From NCBI GenBank assembly GCA_017428805.1, contig JAFRQC010000064.1, positions 1 to 28,727 on the forward strand: a stretch of 28,727 nucleotides of DNA. The letters are read 5' to 3'. Under the pieces are notes generated by a model, which did not search any database, was not told where the DNA came from, and worked only from the letters and a program-made list of their open reading frames with translations. This document shows, one piece after another, positions 28,448-28,727 of the stretch. Position 1 is the stretch's first letter, and every line of letters starts with the position of its first letter. The stretch comes from Prevotella sp. (lineage in GTDB: Bacteria; Bacteroidota; Bacteroidia; Bacteroidales; Bacteroidaceae). A program made the translations under genes and the position numbers.

Positions 28448-28727
28448 ATAATAATGCTTTTATTTTTACTCATTTAAAATCATATTTTAAAAATAGTAAA
28501 TCATATAAAAATAGTTTAAATAATTACACTTCCAAAAATCCGGAACTCCTCGATGCATGCTATGAAGATTTTATTTGGAAACCATTCAAAAATCAGAAAG
28601 AATTTATAAAATTTGGGGAATTGCCCATAAGCGAAACTAGGGAGTCTTGGAACCAAATTGAAGAATTAAATGGAAAAGTGAGAAAATTAGAGCAAAAAAT
28701 GATTGAAAAAGAAAAAGAATATGAAGT
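28444..28727 (+). CDS. Hypothetical protein, N-terminal part (cut by window end)
   Basis: The frame is open from the ATG at 28444 to the end of the window, about 94 residues. It starts MNNNAFIFTHLKSYFKNSKS, continues with LLDACYEDFIWKPFKNQKEF, and ends in a Glu/Lys-rich helix (LNGKVRKLEQKMIEKEKEYE) that looks like a coiled coil. There is no signal peptide. I do not recognise the family. It overlaps the 47-aa ORF by 4 bp. The strong AT bias shared by both suggests acquired DNA (inference). Confidence 0.6.
   Translation, partial: MNNNAFIFTHLKSYFKNSKSYKNSLNNYTSKNPELLDACYEDFIWKPFKNQKEFIKFGELPISETRESWNQIEELNGKVRKLEQKMIEKEKEYE

Overview
The window looks like a chromosomal segment of a Prevotella-like member of the Bacteroidota. 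The evidence is the set of Bacteroidota-type -7 promoter boxes (TAnnTTTGC), the lack of a regular Shine-Dalgarno sequence, the lipoprotein signal peptides followed by Ser/Asp runs, BspA-type leucine-rich repeats, a TonB-receptor remnant, and a glycine-lipid acyltransferase pair of the Bacteroides type. No species can be named from sequence alone.

Layout, left to right. (1) 1-3255, housekeeping: the 3' end of murI, then gyrB, rpsT and tRNA-Glu(UUC) on the minus strand, with clear terminators and promoters. (2) 3255-4870: recO on the plus strand, then decayed DNA: the 3' end of a TonB-dependent receptor gene (minus) and two C-terminal fragments of helix-turn-helix regulators (plus). (3) 4973-10206: five closely spaced plus-strand genes for exported proteins: a serpin with an extra N-terminal domain, a BspA-like leucine-rich-repeat protein, a META-like lipoprotein, a lipoprotein related to the serpin's N-terminal domain, and a frameshifted small lipoprotein. 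All five begin with nearly the same signal-peptide cassette. (4) 10420-26156: a complete-looking minus-strand division and cell-wall (dcw) cluster in the order mraZ, rsmH, ftsL-like, ftsI, murE, mraY, murD, ftsW, murG, murC, ftsQ, ftsA, ftsZ. It makes the peptidoglycan precursors (MurE, MurD, MurC, MraY, MurG), the septal synthase (FtsW with FtsI) and the Z-ring core (FtsZ, FtsA, FtsQ, FtsL). murF is not in the cluster. A textbook-like MraZ operator, three TGG-type repeats at 10-bp steps, sits upstream of mraZ. (5) 26371-28211: a divergent two-gene unit resembling glsA-glsB, ended by a strong terminator. (6) 28250-28727: a visibly more AT-rich start of another operon, with one 47-aa ORF and one gene cut by the window end.

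The most unusual feature is at the joints between genes. Nine of the twelve dcw junctions hold short tandem repeats of 7 or 8 bp, drawn from a few recurring families (AAAGTTC, AAAAGGTG, TCGTAAA, GATTGAA, AAGGAGT on the coding strand). A further family (CTGTAAC/GTTACAG) flanks glsB. Four AAAGTTC arrays share the same conserved 9-bp end, and several arrays carry the stop codon of the upstream gene. Separately, a 39-bp palindromic repeat found between murI and gyrB occurs again, in frame, inside the ftsL-like coding region.
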